Of a stretch of 64,000 nt of DNA, positions 35,208 through 44,422 are shown piece after piece. Below the pieces are notes generated by a model, which saw only the letters and a program-made list of their open reading frames with translations, made no database searches and was not told the origin of the DNA. Position 1 is the stretch's first letter, and the number at the start of each line of letters is the position of its first letter. A program made the translations under genes and the position numbers. The DNA is from Gluconacetobacter sacchari (GTDB lineage: Bacteria > Pseudomonadota > Alphaproteobacteria > Acetobacterales > Acetobacteraceae). The stretch spans positions 62,001 through 126,000 of the forward strand of contig NZ_JABEQJ010000001.1 of assembly GCF_014174255.1 (NCBI RefSeq), written 5' to 3'.

Positions 35208-37019
35208 CCCCTCCCGGTTGAAACCAAGCATCGGCGCCGTCCAGCGCGACATCTGCGTCAGCACATCCTCGACAGAGAGCGGCCGTGACAACACATAGCC
35301 CTGGATCGCATCCGCGCCCAATTCCAGGGCGATTTCCGCCTGCTGGGCGGTCTCGACTCCCTTGACGCAGACGGTCATGCCGCAGGCATGGACCAGTTCG
35401 ATCATCGCCCGCAGCATCCGCCGCGCCTCGACACGCTCGGTCACACCCTGGACGAAGCCAGGCCAGAGCTTGATGCTGGTGAATGGCAGGCCGCGCATGG
35501 CCTGAAAATCGACAGGCCCTTCTCCCAGCCCATCCAGCGCAATCCGGAACCCCGTCGCGGCGAGTTCATCGACGCGCTCCGCGACATGCCCCGCGCGCCG
35601 CCCCTGCTGAAGCAGGCGGGACGGCACTTCCAGGACGAAATCGCGCGGCACCAGCCCGCGCTGCACGATCTGGTCCGTCAGCGTCCTCTGCGACACCGCA
35701 CCGAACAGGTCGGCACGCGAAAGATTGACACCCAGCCGCACGGCTTCCCCCACGGTCCCCATCGACAGGGTACGAAAACGCGCCAGCGCATCGACCAGCG
35801 CACAGGTCATCCGCGCCACCATCGTCGCCGTCATCTGGGTATCCGCCAGAACCTCCATGAACGACGCCGCGGGCAACAGGCCCTGTGAGGGATGATGCCA
35901 GCGCATCAGCGCCTCGAATTCGCCGACACACCGCGTCGCGGACTCCATGACGGGCTGGAAATATACCTCAAACGCGTTGGTCGCGAGCCCATCCCTGGCT
36001 TCCGCGATCGTTTCAGAACGCCGGTTCACGGCGCGCCGCAGGTCGGTCTCGAACAGACGCACCTGCCGCCCGCCCGCCCGCTTGGCGGCATAGAGGGCAT
36101 AGTCGGCATGTTTCTGCGCTTCGTCGATCGAACTGTATCCCGCCAGCGGCAGAACGCCGATGCTCCCCGAAAGGGCAACGGTCCCGCTGCCCAGATCCAC
36201 AGGCTCGGCGATCACGGTCTGCACCCGGTCCAGAAACTGGTCCAGGGTCGTGGCCGTCAGGCTCCTGTCCACGATCAGCGCGAATTCGTCGCCGCCCAGG
36301 CGACACACTATGTCGGCCGGGTCGACCAGGGCCGCCAGCCGGTTGGCGATCGCGCACAGGACCATGTCCCCGGCATAATGGCCGTGGCTGTCATTGACCC
36401 GCTTGAAGCCGTCCAGATCAAACATCAGCAGATAGGTTTCCCCCGCGCCGGTCCGGGCCATCCGGCGCATGGCGGCGGACATGCCATCCAGGAATCCGGT
36501 CCGGTTCGCCAGGCCGGTCAGCGGGTCGGTGACCGCCAGAGCGTCCAGACGCATGCGGGCCTGCACCAGTTCGGTCACGTCGTATCGCGTGGCGATGAAG
36601 CCGTCGATCACGCCGTCCGGGCCGTATCTCGGCATGATGGTCGTCGCCACCCAGTAGTGGCTCCCGTCCTTCGCCCGGTTGCGGAACGTGCCATGCCAGG
36701 CCTGCCCGGCGCGCAACGTGGCGTACATCTCCCGGAAGAAGGCGGCGTCGTAATAGCCGGAATTGACGATCCGATGCGTCGCCCCCAGCAGTTCGGCGCG
36801 ACTATACTGGCTGATCTCACAGAAACGATCGTTGACGTAGGTGATCTTCCCCGTCGCATCGGTAATCGCGACAATCAGCACGTCATCGATCAGGCCGGCC
36901 AGCAGGCTCGCATCCCGGGCGGACAGGCGAGCCGGTTCGTCGACGCGGCCCGGCGGCGTACCACCGGCCTCCGGCCCTGCCTCCGGAGACGTGACGACGG
37001 ATCGGGCGGAGAAGCGCAT
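35199..37019 (-). CDS. PAS-GGDEF-EAL protein, likely diguanylate cyclase
   Basis: 606 aa from the ATG at 37019, two bases after the stop of the SGNH gene. A PAS/PAC sensor (residues about 35-160, VAITDATGKITYVNDRFCEI, RNRAKDGSHYWVATTIMP) precedes a GGDEF domain with intact GGDEF (242-246). The inhibitory I-site arginine is replaced (DPAD). The EAL domain keeps EAL (369-371), but the metal motif DDFG is LDGLG, KID is KLW and the ITE glutamate is lost (VPS). So it should make but not break c-di-GMP. It is the last gene of the cellulose operon, whose BcsA carries the c-di-GMP-binding PilZ domain. Confidence 0.88.
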   Translation of the reverse strand: MRFSARSVVTSPEAGPEAGGTPPGRVDEPARLSARDASLLAGLIDDVLIVAITDATGKITYVNDRFCEISQYSRAELLGATHRIVNSGYYDAAFFREMYATLRAGQAWHGTFRNRAKDGSHYWVATTIMPRYGPDGVIDGFIATRYDVTELVQARMRLDALAVTDPLTGLANRTGFLDGMSAAMRRMARTGAGETYLLMFDLDGFKRVNDSHGHYAGDMVLCAIANRLAALVDPADIVCRLGGDEFALIVDRSLTATTLDQFLDRVQTVIAEPVDLGSGTVALSGSIGVLPLAGYSSIDEAQKHADYALYAAKRAGGRQVRLFETDLRRAVNRRSETIAEARDGLATNAFEVYFQPVMESATRCVGEFEALMRWHHPSQGLLPAASFMEVLADTQMTATMVARMTCALVDALARFRTLSMGTVGEAVRLGVNLSRADLFGAVSQRTLTDQIVQRGLVPRDFVLEVPSRLLQQGRRAGHVAERVDELAATGFRIALDGLGEGPVDFQAMRGLPFTSIKLWPGFVQGVTERVEARRMLRAMIELVHACGMTVCVKGVETAQQAEIALELGADAIQGYVLSRPLSVEDVLTQMSRWTAPMLGFNREGPA

Positions 37020-37020
37020 T

Positions 37021-38700
37021 TCAGCGCCGCTCGGCCGGAGAACGCAGCGTCGGCTCCACGCGCGACCAGACCGCATCCGCCAGCACGCTCGCCCCTGCCG
37101 CAGTCGGATGCGTATAATCCGCCAGCCAGTACCGGCGATCCCCCACGTTGAACAGCGGCTGCCCCGCCGCAAACGGATCGATGACGATATCGGCCGGGAT
37201 CGTACCGCGCCCGGCCGCATCCGCGATCGCATCGCGACGCGACCCTCCGGTATTGGTCTCCGCGATCAGGGCGACGGTAAAGCCATAGGTCTTCAGGGTC
37301 TTCACGATCGTCGCCAGATTGGCGACGGTCTCGCCGACCGACAGCGCATCGGGTTCCAGATGGTCGTTGAACCCGCCGAACACGGCCGCCACCCGGCGCG
37401 TGGCCCCCCATGCGGCACTCCCCACCGCGGGCAATGCCGCGCGCATCTGCCGCGTCGTCTCGCCCGATACCGCGAAATTGTAGCTGCGAAACCGGGCCGC
37501 CCGCTGCATGCGCAGCGGCCAGTTTCCGCCATCCGCCAGCAGATACCCCTCCGTCCGGCTGTCCCCGATCGCCACGAAGACGCTTCGCTGCTGCGGCAGG
37601 TCCCGGCTGGCGGCGGCCGCCGAGGCCTGGAACGCCCGCAGCATCTCGTCCGACGGTGCGGCATCGGCCATCACGATGCCGGTCCACAGGGCGGTGCCAC
37701 GCGCCTGCCCGCTGTACCCGATGACGCCGCCGGCCATCGTCCCCGGTCCGATGACGCTGCGATGGGCCACGATCGCGTCGGACGACACCAGCCTGTAGCC
37801 GTCCGGCCTGCCGCCGATCCCGAACGCCGCCGGACTGCTGGGCAGCACGAAGCCGCTCCGTTGATCGGGACCGTTGGCATCGCCCAGATGCACGAACCCG
37901 TCGAGCGTGTAGCTGCCGGTAAAGACACGGAACGCCCCCGCCCCCTGGCCGAGGGTCGCCAGAACGGGAGCGGCGCCCGTGGCGCTGTTGGACGACGCGA
38001 CCATGCCCGTGGCACCGAAGAAGAACCCGTCGCGCGGCAGCGCCACGTCCGCCGGAATGACGAATCCGCCCGGTCCGTTCTCCTCACCCCACGAGATCAC
38101 GTCCTGTCCCGCGATGCGCACCGCCCCGATATGGGCCACGGCATGCCCGGGCAGGGCGGTGAGATCATGATGATGGCCGGTCTGGTCATAGATCCGCGTC
38201 ACCACCAGCGCCGTCCCGGCGTCACGCGCCGCCAGCGCGTCCTCCAGCGCCGGGGCATCGAACCGGCCGTCCGGACGGATCGCGATCGTCCGTTGCCGAA
38301 CCCGGCCGGCAATGGTCGCCGCGACATCCAGCGCCGGCCCGGCATAGCCACCGATCATCCGCATCGTACCACCGGCGAAAACGGCATGGCGCCCGAACAC
38401 ATCGCCCGGCCGCGCAACCGGCACCGGCGCCCAGCGCGCGGCGCCGGGCTGCACCGACAGGGCGCGCCAGGCCCGCCCCCCCGCCTGCCACAGGTCGCCC
38501 GGCGCATAGCCCGCCCGCGAATCGTCCGACATCCCGGGCACCCGCGCCAGCGGATCCGCGGCGGAAGCGACACACACCATATCCGGGGCGGCGGCCACCA
38601 CGCAGGGCTCGGCAGCCGACACCGAACCGCAGGTCAGCCAGGCCAGACCGAATGACAGAAACGCCCTTCCATAAGTTGCCGCCCGCCCCGCGGAACGCAT
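37021..38700 (-). CDS. Secreted SGNH/GDSL hydrolase with arabinofuranosidase-like N-domain
   Basis: 559 aa with a signal peptide (FLSFGLAWLTCGSVSAA). Residues about 40-370 form a beta-rich domain with the segment VVTRIYDQTGHHHDLT, which resembles the YDQSG-GNDL element of GH54-like arabinofuranosidase/LamG folds. The C-terminal domain is SGNH: GDS at 379-381 (FVAIGDSRTEG), FGGFNDHL, and the catalytic Asp-x-x-His at 528-531 (DYTHPTAAG). It starts 10 bases after bcsC with an AGGAGGA site. With the acyltransferase BcsY upstream it may remove or transfer acyl groups on exported cellulose. This gene is not part of the bcsII operons I know. Confidence 0.82.
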   Translation of the reverse strand: MRSAGRAATYGRAFLSFGLAWLTCGSVSAAEPCVVAAAPDMVCVASAADPLARVPGMSDDSRAGYAPGDLWQAGGRAWRALSVQPGAARWAPVPVARPGDVFGRHAVFAGGTMRMIGGYAGPALDVAATIAGRVRQRTIAIRPDGRFDAPALEDALAARDAGTALVVTRIYDQTGHHHDLTALPGHAVAHIGAVRIAGQDVISWGEENGPGGFVIPADVALPRDGFFFGATGMVASSNSATGAAPVLATLGQGAGAFRVFTGSYTLDGFVHLGDANGPDQRSGFVLPSSPAAFGIGGRPDGYRLVSSDAIVAHRSVIGPGTMAGGVIGYSGQARGTALWTGIVMADAAPSDEMLRAFQASAAAASRDLPQQRSVFVAIGDSRTEGYLLADGGNWPLRMQRAARFRSYNFAVSGETTRQMRAALPAVGSAAWGATRRVAAVFGGFNDHLEPDALSVGETVANLATIVKTLKTYGFTVALIAETNTGGSRRDAIADAAGRGTIPADIVIDPFAAGQPLFNVGDRRYWLADYTHPTAAGASVLADAVWSRVEPTLRSPAERR

Positions 38701-38710
38701 GATCTTCCTC

Positions 38711-41700
38711 CTACGGTCCGCCGAACTGATAATGCGCCATCAGCATGCCACTGGCCTCGGACCAGCTCCCCGACCGGATATAGCCGCCTTCGATCCCCAG
38801 ACGCAGGCCATCGGTCACCTGATAGACGATCCGCGCCCGGCCGCTGCCGGCCACACCGCTGGCACCCTGGCTGTCGAAACGGTTCGGCCCAGGCACGGCC
38901 ATCATTCTCTGCATGTCCGGATCCAGCGGAAAATACGGCGCACCGTTCACATGATAATTCTGGTACCCGACCGCGCCCCGCACCGACCATGTCCAACGGT
39001 CGACATGGCCCGAATAATCAAGCGAGGGCATGACGGCAAAATAGCTTTGCGGCGAGAAATAACCGCCCTGGCCAAGGGTGAAGGCGTATTCATTCCGGCG
39101 ATACCCCATATATTCGGCATCCAGGCCAAGCCGCAACCTCTGCCGATGCGCCCGCTCCCACACGGTGGCGCTGCCACCCAGCGCGGCATCGGCCTCGGTA
39201 TTCCCCGCGACATGGCTCCCCTCCAGGAACGCGAATCCACCGCCGGCATAGGCGTTCCAGATCTCGTTGGCCCACTCCAGCGAACCATGTCCCGCAATCC
39301 GCGTGACGCCGCCCCACACCTTGCCGGTTCCCGGATCGCGCATGCCGGCATAGGACAATTCGCTGTCGGTCACCATCCGCCGGTCGCCAGTGATCCGCAG
39401 CGTCAGGTTGTCGGTCAGCCGCGGCGCAAATTCCACCCCGCCCAACACGTTGGCGATGGGGAAACCCAGCGGGCTGGCGCCCACATCGGCCGCGAACCAA
39501 TGGTCGACATAGCGGATATCCAGCCCGACCCCCTGCGCGTCATAGGCATGATGTCCGCCGAAACGGTCACCCAGGAGCGGAACCGTGCCGAACCGGGCGG
39601 CGCTGTAGGCGCGACTCAGCGGATCGCCGGTAAAGAGGAACGTAGGCGTGATCGAGACCGAAACCCGGTTCCGCCAGGAGGCGAACGGGATCGTTCCGGT
39701 GACGGGCACCGCCAGTTCGGTCAACTGCCCCAGCCCGACCGTACCCGAACGGCTGCGGACATAGGTGTTGGCATCCAGTTGTGGCGACGTGCTCTCATGC
39801 AGATAGACGATCTGCCGGTTCATGGACCCGACCGGGCCATCCTGCGGCAGATAATGTTCGCTGGCGGGCAGCGGGGCGCCACGCAGCGGCACATAGGCGG
39901 TCTCGATCTCGGGCCAGCGATAATCCGGCTTCCGCCGGACGGCGGGCGCGCAGGCAGGTCCCTGTTCCTCGCTGCATTGCAGCATGCGGGCAAAGACCAG
40001 GTCCGCCTCCTGCTGGCGGTCGTGTCCGTCGAGGCGATCGTTCTCGGCCTTTATCCGCCAGGTCGTCGCCCGCCGGGGCGCATTGGCCAGCAGGCGCCGC
40101 TCCATCGCCCGGGCCGCCGGCCGGTCGTCCAGCCCCAGCGCGTCCAGCGTCACGGCCGCCAACGCATCGACGGATCGCGGCTCCCGCCGCAGCGCTTCCC
40201 GATCGGCGCGCAACGCCATCCGCGGCTGCTTCAACGCATGGTAGACACGCCCCAGGGCCAGCCACGCCGGCACCGAATCCGGATGCAGGCCGACGATCGG
40301 CGCGATCACGCGATAGGCCTCCCGCGGCCGCCCGGCACGCACATCCCCGTCGCTCTGCTGGATCGCGACCCCGACCGCCAGGTCCGCACGCGCCAGCACC
40401 GCATCGGCCGCCTGCCGCACAACGCCGGCCCGCACAAGCCGGTCATATCCGTCCAGTTCACGCTGTGCGTCGCCGGGCGCGTTCAGGCGCAGCGCCAGAC
40501 CGGCATAGAGCAGTTTCTGCGCAGGGGTGGGGGACACGGTGATCGCACTCTCATGCGCCAGCACCCACAGCGCGCCGTCCCGGTCGTGCCGCGCCAGCAG
40601 CGCATCGACCAGGATCGCCGCACGGTCGCCAGTCGGATCCGGCTGGTCGGCCAGTGCCCGTATCGACCGCGCATCCTCCATCGGCATGGCGGCGACGCGG
40701 CGATGGAATGCAACCAGTTCGGCGGCACGCCGCATGTCCGGACCGCGCGTTTCCACCGGCAACCGCTCCAGCAGCCCCCCCGCCTCATCGTAATCTCGCC
40801 TGTTCATCGCGAAGATCACACCGGCCTGCAGGTTGGCCGCGGTGCCGTGCCTGTCGCCGGTCAAGGCCTCCATCGCCCTCCGGGCCTCGGCGATCTTGCC
40901 GCCATGATAGAGTGCCTGCGCCAGGCGCAAGATCAGCCACGGGTCGCCCGGCACCCGTCCCAGGGCCTGGCGCAACAGGCCGATCCGCTCGGCATCGGTC
41001 TCGGCCCGGGCGGCACGCACCGCGTCGTCCGCGGCTTGCAGCCGGGGCAGCAACGCCGGCCGCAGGGCCGCGACCCTGGCCGCCAGGACGCGTGCCTCCT
41101 CCACCTGTCCGGCCTGGTACAACAGGTCCGCCAGATTGAAGAGGGCATCGGGATCGGCCGGCCGCCGCCGCAACGCCTGCCGATAAAGACGCTCTGCTTC
41201 GGCCGGCTGCCCTTGCAGCCGATCGAGCCCGGCGGTCATCAGCAGCGATGCAGACGCCATTTCAGGGCGCCGCGCCAGATGCGCGAGTGCCCTCCGCGCG
41301 GCGTCATAGCGTCCCGCCGCCATCAGGCGGTTGATCGCGACAATCTCCGGATCATTCCCACCTTTGGCATTCAACGCCGTCAACGCGGCCCGCCAATGGG
41401 ATGCATGCGCCGGATCCGCGGCGATCGCCTGCTGGAACAGGCGGCGGGCGGCCGCGATCCGGTTGCGCCGCTGTGCCACCAGCCCCAGCCCACCCAGCAC
41501 GTCCGCGTCTTTCGGACTGGCGATCAATGCGCGCTGGAAGGCGGCGCTGGCCCCGTCCAGCCGGCCTTGCCCCAGCAGGACGAACCCTTCGGTCCGGCCA
41601 TTCCCCGCATCGATCTCCGCCTGGACGGCCCGGGCCCTCTCCAACCGGGTGACGATCGCCGCATCGTCCGGATGCAGGGCCAGCCAGTCCTCGTAGAGCG

Positions 41701-42502
41701 GAATACTGGCGCCCACGATCGGCACCCAGGACAGCGTTGCACGCCAGGCCGCGATGGCCTGCGTGCGGATCAGGGGCTGCGTGTCGGCTCCCGCCAGGCG
41801 GCGCAGTTCCGCCAGTCCCTGGGCCCGTGATGAATCGCGATAGGTCTGGACCTGCGCCAGCGCCAGTCGCGCGTTCAGATCGTACGGGCTTTCCGCCACC
41901 ATCGCCGACAGCCTGGCGCGGGCCTCGTTATATCCAAGAATGGTGCCGCCCAGCACTCGGTAATATTCCAGTGCCAGCGCGGGCGGCGGCTCGCCGTCAT
42001 GAAACAGCGCGCGATACCGCAGCATCGCGGCCAACATGCTGCCCGATCCGGCCAGCTTGCGGGCCTCCGCCAGACCCTTCGGATCCACCGGCCCCGCCCG
42101 CAGGGCCGCGCGCAGCCGCGCCAGTTGCGCCGCGCCGCCCCCGGCGGCGGCCAGGCGATTCACCGTCAGTTGCGCGGCCGCGCTGTCGCCGGCGCCGATC
42201 TGCACCGCGCACAACATGCCCAGCGCGTCGGGATTGTTCGGCTGGATCGCCAGCGCGCGCTCGATACTTTCGCGCGCCCTGGCGAGCTGTCCCGCATCGA
42301 TCCAGTAATGACCTTGCTCCAACACCAGTTCCAGTACCGCTCTGGCCCGCGCCAGACTGGCATCGGCCGCCGGCGCGGGACTTGCGGGCGCCTGCGGGGC
42401 ATATGCCACCCCCAGGGCGAGCACACCGCCCAGCATCGTCATGCCGGTCAGATATGCACGCAATCGTCCATGCCCCAAGGGCGAGCGCGGCCTAATGGAC
42501 AC
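38711..42502 (-). CDS. bcsC: Cellulose export outer-membrane protein BcsC
   Basis: 1263 aa from the GTG at 42502, which gives a proper signal peptide (LTGMTMLGGVLALGVAYAPQAPA) and overlaps bcsY by 11 bases; the open frame extends to 42637 but inside bcsY. Residues about 50-870 are TPR repeats (LARARESIERALAIQPNNPDAL) that guide the glucan through the periplasm. From about residue 900 comes the C-terminal BcsC beta-barrel (SVSITPTFLFTGDP; final AHYQFGGP). Length matches BcsC of acetic acid bacteria (about 1300). It is the fourth gene of the operon. Confidence 0.93.
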   Translation of the reverse strand: MSIRPRSPLGHGRLRAYLTGMTMLGGVLALGVAYAPQAPASPAPAADASLARARAVLELVLEQGHYWIDAGQLARARESIERALAIQPNNPDALGMLCAVQIGAGDSAAAQLTVNRLAAAGGGAAQLARLRAALRAGPVDPKGLAEARKLAGSGSMLAAMLRYRALFHDGEPPPALALEYYRVLGGTILGYNEARARLSAMVAESPYDLNARLALAQVQTYRDSSRAQGLAELRRLAGADTQPLIRTQAIAAWRATLSWVPIVGASIPLYEDWLALHPDDAAIVTRLERARAVQAEIDAGNGRTEGFVLLGQGRLDGASAAFQRALIASPKDADVLGGLGLVAQRRNRIAAARRLFQQAIAADPAHASHWRAALTALNAKGGNDPEIVAINRLMAAGRYDAARRALAHLARRPEMASASLLMTAGLDRLQGQPAEAERLYRQALRRRPADPDALFNLADLLYQAGQVEEARVLAARVAALRPALLPRLQAADDAVRAARAETDAERIGLLRQALGRVPGDPWLILRLAQALYHGGKIAEARRAMEALTGDRHGTAANLQAGVIFAMNRRDYDEAGGLLERLPVETRGPDMRRAAELVAFHRRVAAMPMEDARSIRALADQPDPTGDRAAILVDALLARHDRDGALWVLAHESAITVSPTPAQKLLYAGLALRLNAPGDAQRELDGYDRLVRAGVVRQAADAVLARADLAVGVAIQQSDGDVRAGRPREAYRVIAPIVGLHPDSVPAWLALGRVYHALKQPRMALRADREALRREPRSVDALAAVTLDALGLDDRPAARAMERRLLANAPRRATTWRIKAENDRLDGHDRQQEADLVFARMLQCSEEQGPACAPAVRRKPDYRWPEIETAYVPLRGAPLPASEHYLPQDGPVGSMNRQIVYLHESTSPQLDANTYVRSRSGTVGLGQLTELAVPVTGTIPFASWRNRVSVSITPTFLFTGDPLSRAYSAARFGTVPLLGDRFGGHHAYDAQGVGLDIRYVDHWFAADVGASPLGFPIANVLGGVEFAPRLTDNLTLRITGDRRMVTDSELSYAGMRDPGTGKVWGGVTRIAGHGSLEWANEIWNAYAGGGFAFLEGSHVAGNTEADAALGGSATVWERAHRQRLRLGLDAEYMGYRRNEYAFTLGQGGYFSPQSYFAVMPSLDYSGHVDRWTWSVRGAVGYQNYHVNGAPYFPLDPDMQRMMAVPGPNRFDSQGASGVAGSGRARIVYQVTDGLRLGIEGGYIRSGSWSEASGMLMAHYQFGGP

Positions 42503-43652
42503 GGGACACCGCCGATACGATGGACAGGCCCAGCGCGACGAGCCCGCTGGCTCCGACCAGGCACAATGCTCCACGCACCCGGACCGACATGGCCACGCGG
42601 CCTTCATACGCCAGCCCGTTCCGCTCGACGCAGACATAACTTATAAAACTGGCGACCAGCGCAAGGACCAGCACGCCGGCCATGACCCAGCCATGTACGG
42701 AAAAAACCAGCAGGTAGTTCGCCAGGACGATACAGGGCCAATGCCACAGATAGACGGAATACGACATCACGCCGAGCGGCGACAGCACGCTCAATCCCGT
42801 CCGTGAAACCCAGGTCTGCGGCAGCGCGATCAGCACGGCCGCCGCCAGACATGGCACGATCGACATGGAGGACGGGCAGGCAAAACGCAGGGAATAGAAC
42901 AATCCGGCCAGGATGATCGCCGCACACGCCACCGCGCTCGCCAGGTTCGCGGCAATGGACGGCAGGCGGATCTTCGGCAGCAGCCAGATCATGGTGCCGA
43001 GCGAGAACTGCCACATCCGATCGAAAATGCTGTAATAGGCCTGGACATCGCCGCGCAGATGGGCCGTCACACTGAACGCGAAGGACAGCGCGAAGATCCC
43101 GACGATCGCCCAGCCGCGATGCCTGACATAGGGCAGGAACAGCGCCATGAAGAAGATGATCGTATAGAACTGCATCTCCAGCGAGAGCGACCAGGTATGC
43201 AGGAACGGATAGGCGATGCTCTGCCCCTCGAAATATCCGACATGGCCGGCGGCCCACAGGTTCGACAGATAGACCAGCGCATAGGCGCCATTGAGCGCGA
43301 TATCGGCCCGATCGCTGGGCAGGACCCACCACATCATCGCCGCGCAGACCGCGACGATCATGCATAGCAGGGCCGGCAGCAGCCGATACAGGCGCCGGCA
43401 CATGAAATGCACCGGCCGAAACGGCGATTGAAGCAACGCGGACCGGCCCATGAAATAGCCGGAAATCACGATGAACACATCGACACCGATGAACCCGCCA
43501 CGAATCCACCCGGCATGAAACAACACCACCAGCAGCACGGCCACGCCGCGCAGGCCGTCAATATCTCTCCGGCGGTCAGCCGGGAGGAAATCTCGCCGCA
43601 GGGCTTCCCACCAGCCACCCGGCTCAGAAACTGTCGTGGCACGCTGTAACAT
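42492..43652 (-). CDS. bcsY: Membrane acyltransferase BcsY
   Basis: 386 aa. A family-3 acyltransferase with about ten membrane helices. The entry DIDGLRGVAVLLVVLFHAGW and the helix FIGVDVFIVISGYFMGR are diagnostic. BcsY of type II cellulose operons is proposed to acylate cellulose. It lies between bcsX and bcsC, the known order bcsAB-X-Y-C, 54 bases after bcsX. The C-terminus overlaps the start of bcsC. Confidence 0.9.
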   Translation of the reverse strand: MLQRATTVSEPGGWWEALRRDFLPADRRRDIDGLRGVAVLLVVLFHAGWIRGGFIGVDVFIVISGYFMGRSALLQSPFRPVHFMCRRLYRLLPALLCMIVAVCAAMMWWVLPSDRADIALNGAYALVYLSNLWAAGHVGYFEGQSIAYPFLHTWSLSLEMQFYTIIFFMALFLPYVRHRGWAIVGIFALSFAFSVTAHLRGDVQAYYSIFDRMWQFSLGTMIWLLPKIRLPSIAANLASAVACAAIILAGLFYSLRFACPSSMSIVPCLAAAVLIALPQTWVSRTGLSVLSPLGVMSYSVYLWHWPCIVLANYLLVFSVHGWVMAGVLVLALVASFISYVCVERNGLAYEGRVAMSVRVRGALCLVGASGLVALGLSIVSAVSRVH

Positions 43653-43706
43653 TCCGGCCTTTCGTACTCATACGCTGTCAATGGGTTGCGAACATGCCAG
43701 GATGCG

Positions 43707-44375
43707 CTACTGCGCGGCCGGCGTCCCAGCCTTGATCTTCTGCAATAGCGGCACCGTCGCCTGTAGGATCGCATCTCCCCAAACCCGATAACTGGCCGGC
43801 GTGGCGTGAATCCCGTCGATAGTGGCGACCGAACCCGGCTTCATCAGCGCGGTACCGTCGATATAGGTGCAGGGCGCGACTTCGCTCTTGAGAAGAGCCG
43901 CCATTTCCGCGGCCCGCGCGTCGGTCTTGCCATAGCGCGGACTGTACTGGCCCCAGGTCGGCCCGATCCAGATACAGGCGGTCTTGCCGATCGTGTAGGT
44001 CAGGGTCTTCACCTGCTCGTCGAGCCACGATCTGGAAACACTCTCCTGGCCGTAGGACGCCATGGTATCGCCCAGCACCACCATCACCACATTTGGATGC
44101 CATTTCTCCAGCAGCGACGCCATCGCGGGCGGCGCGGCAGGCTTCATGTCCGGCGGCCCGATCGGGGCATCGTCGATCCGTTCGGCCGCGCCGCAGCCAT
44201 TGTTCGGATTCGGCACCACCCAGTCCGCCGCCTGCGACGAGCAGACCCCATAGGCCACGACTTTCGCCCCCTGCGCCGTCAACGCGTCCGGCAGGACCGA
44301 CAGCAGCGAGTCCTTGAAGGTCACATGGCTGTCGCCGATGATCAGCAGCGTCAGTCCCGCGAGAAGCGCACTCAT
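43707..44375 (-). CDS. bcsX: BcsX, SGNH-type protein of the cellulose operon
   Basis: 222 aa from the ATG at 44375, with a GAGGAAC site; a TTG at 44426 overlapping the bcsAB stop is possible and adds 17 residues. The N-terminus LTLLIIGDSHVTFKDSL carries a GDS box (residues 14-16) and the C-terminus TIDGIHATPASY the Asp-x-x-His pair, so it is an SGNH-fold protein. Position right after bcsAB and before bcsY identifies BcsX, whose role in cellulose modification is not settled. Confidence 0.85.
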   Translation of the reverse strand: MSALLAGLTLLIIGDSHVTFKDSLLSVLPDALTAQGAKVVAYGVCSSQAADWVVPNPNNGCGAAERIDDAPIGPPDMKPAAPPAMASLLEKWHPNVVMVVLGDTMASYGQESVSRSWLDEQVKTLTYTIGKTACIWIGPTWGQYSPRYGKTDARAAEMAALLKSEVAPCTYIDGTALMKPGSVATIDGIHATPASYRVWGDAILQATVPLLQKIKAGTPAAQ

Positions 44376-44422
44376 ATCCGGTTTCCGTTCCTCATTGTCA
44401 TTCTCTAAGGGAAAGTTATTGC

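Noticed and set aside
38699-41830. A 1043-codon open frame on the plus strand
   Set aside because: It lies wholly antisense to bcsC, is rich in Arg, Pro, Gln and His, and has no recognisable domain. It is a shadow frame caused by high GC.
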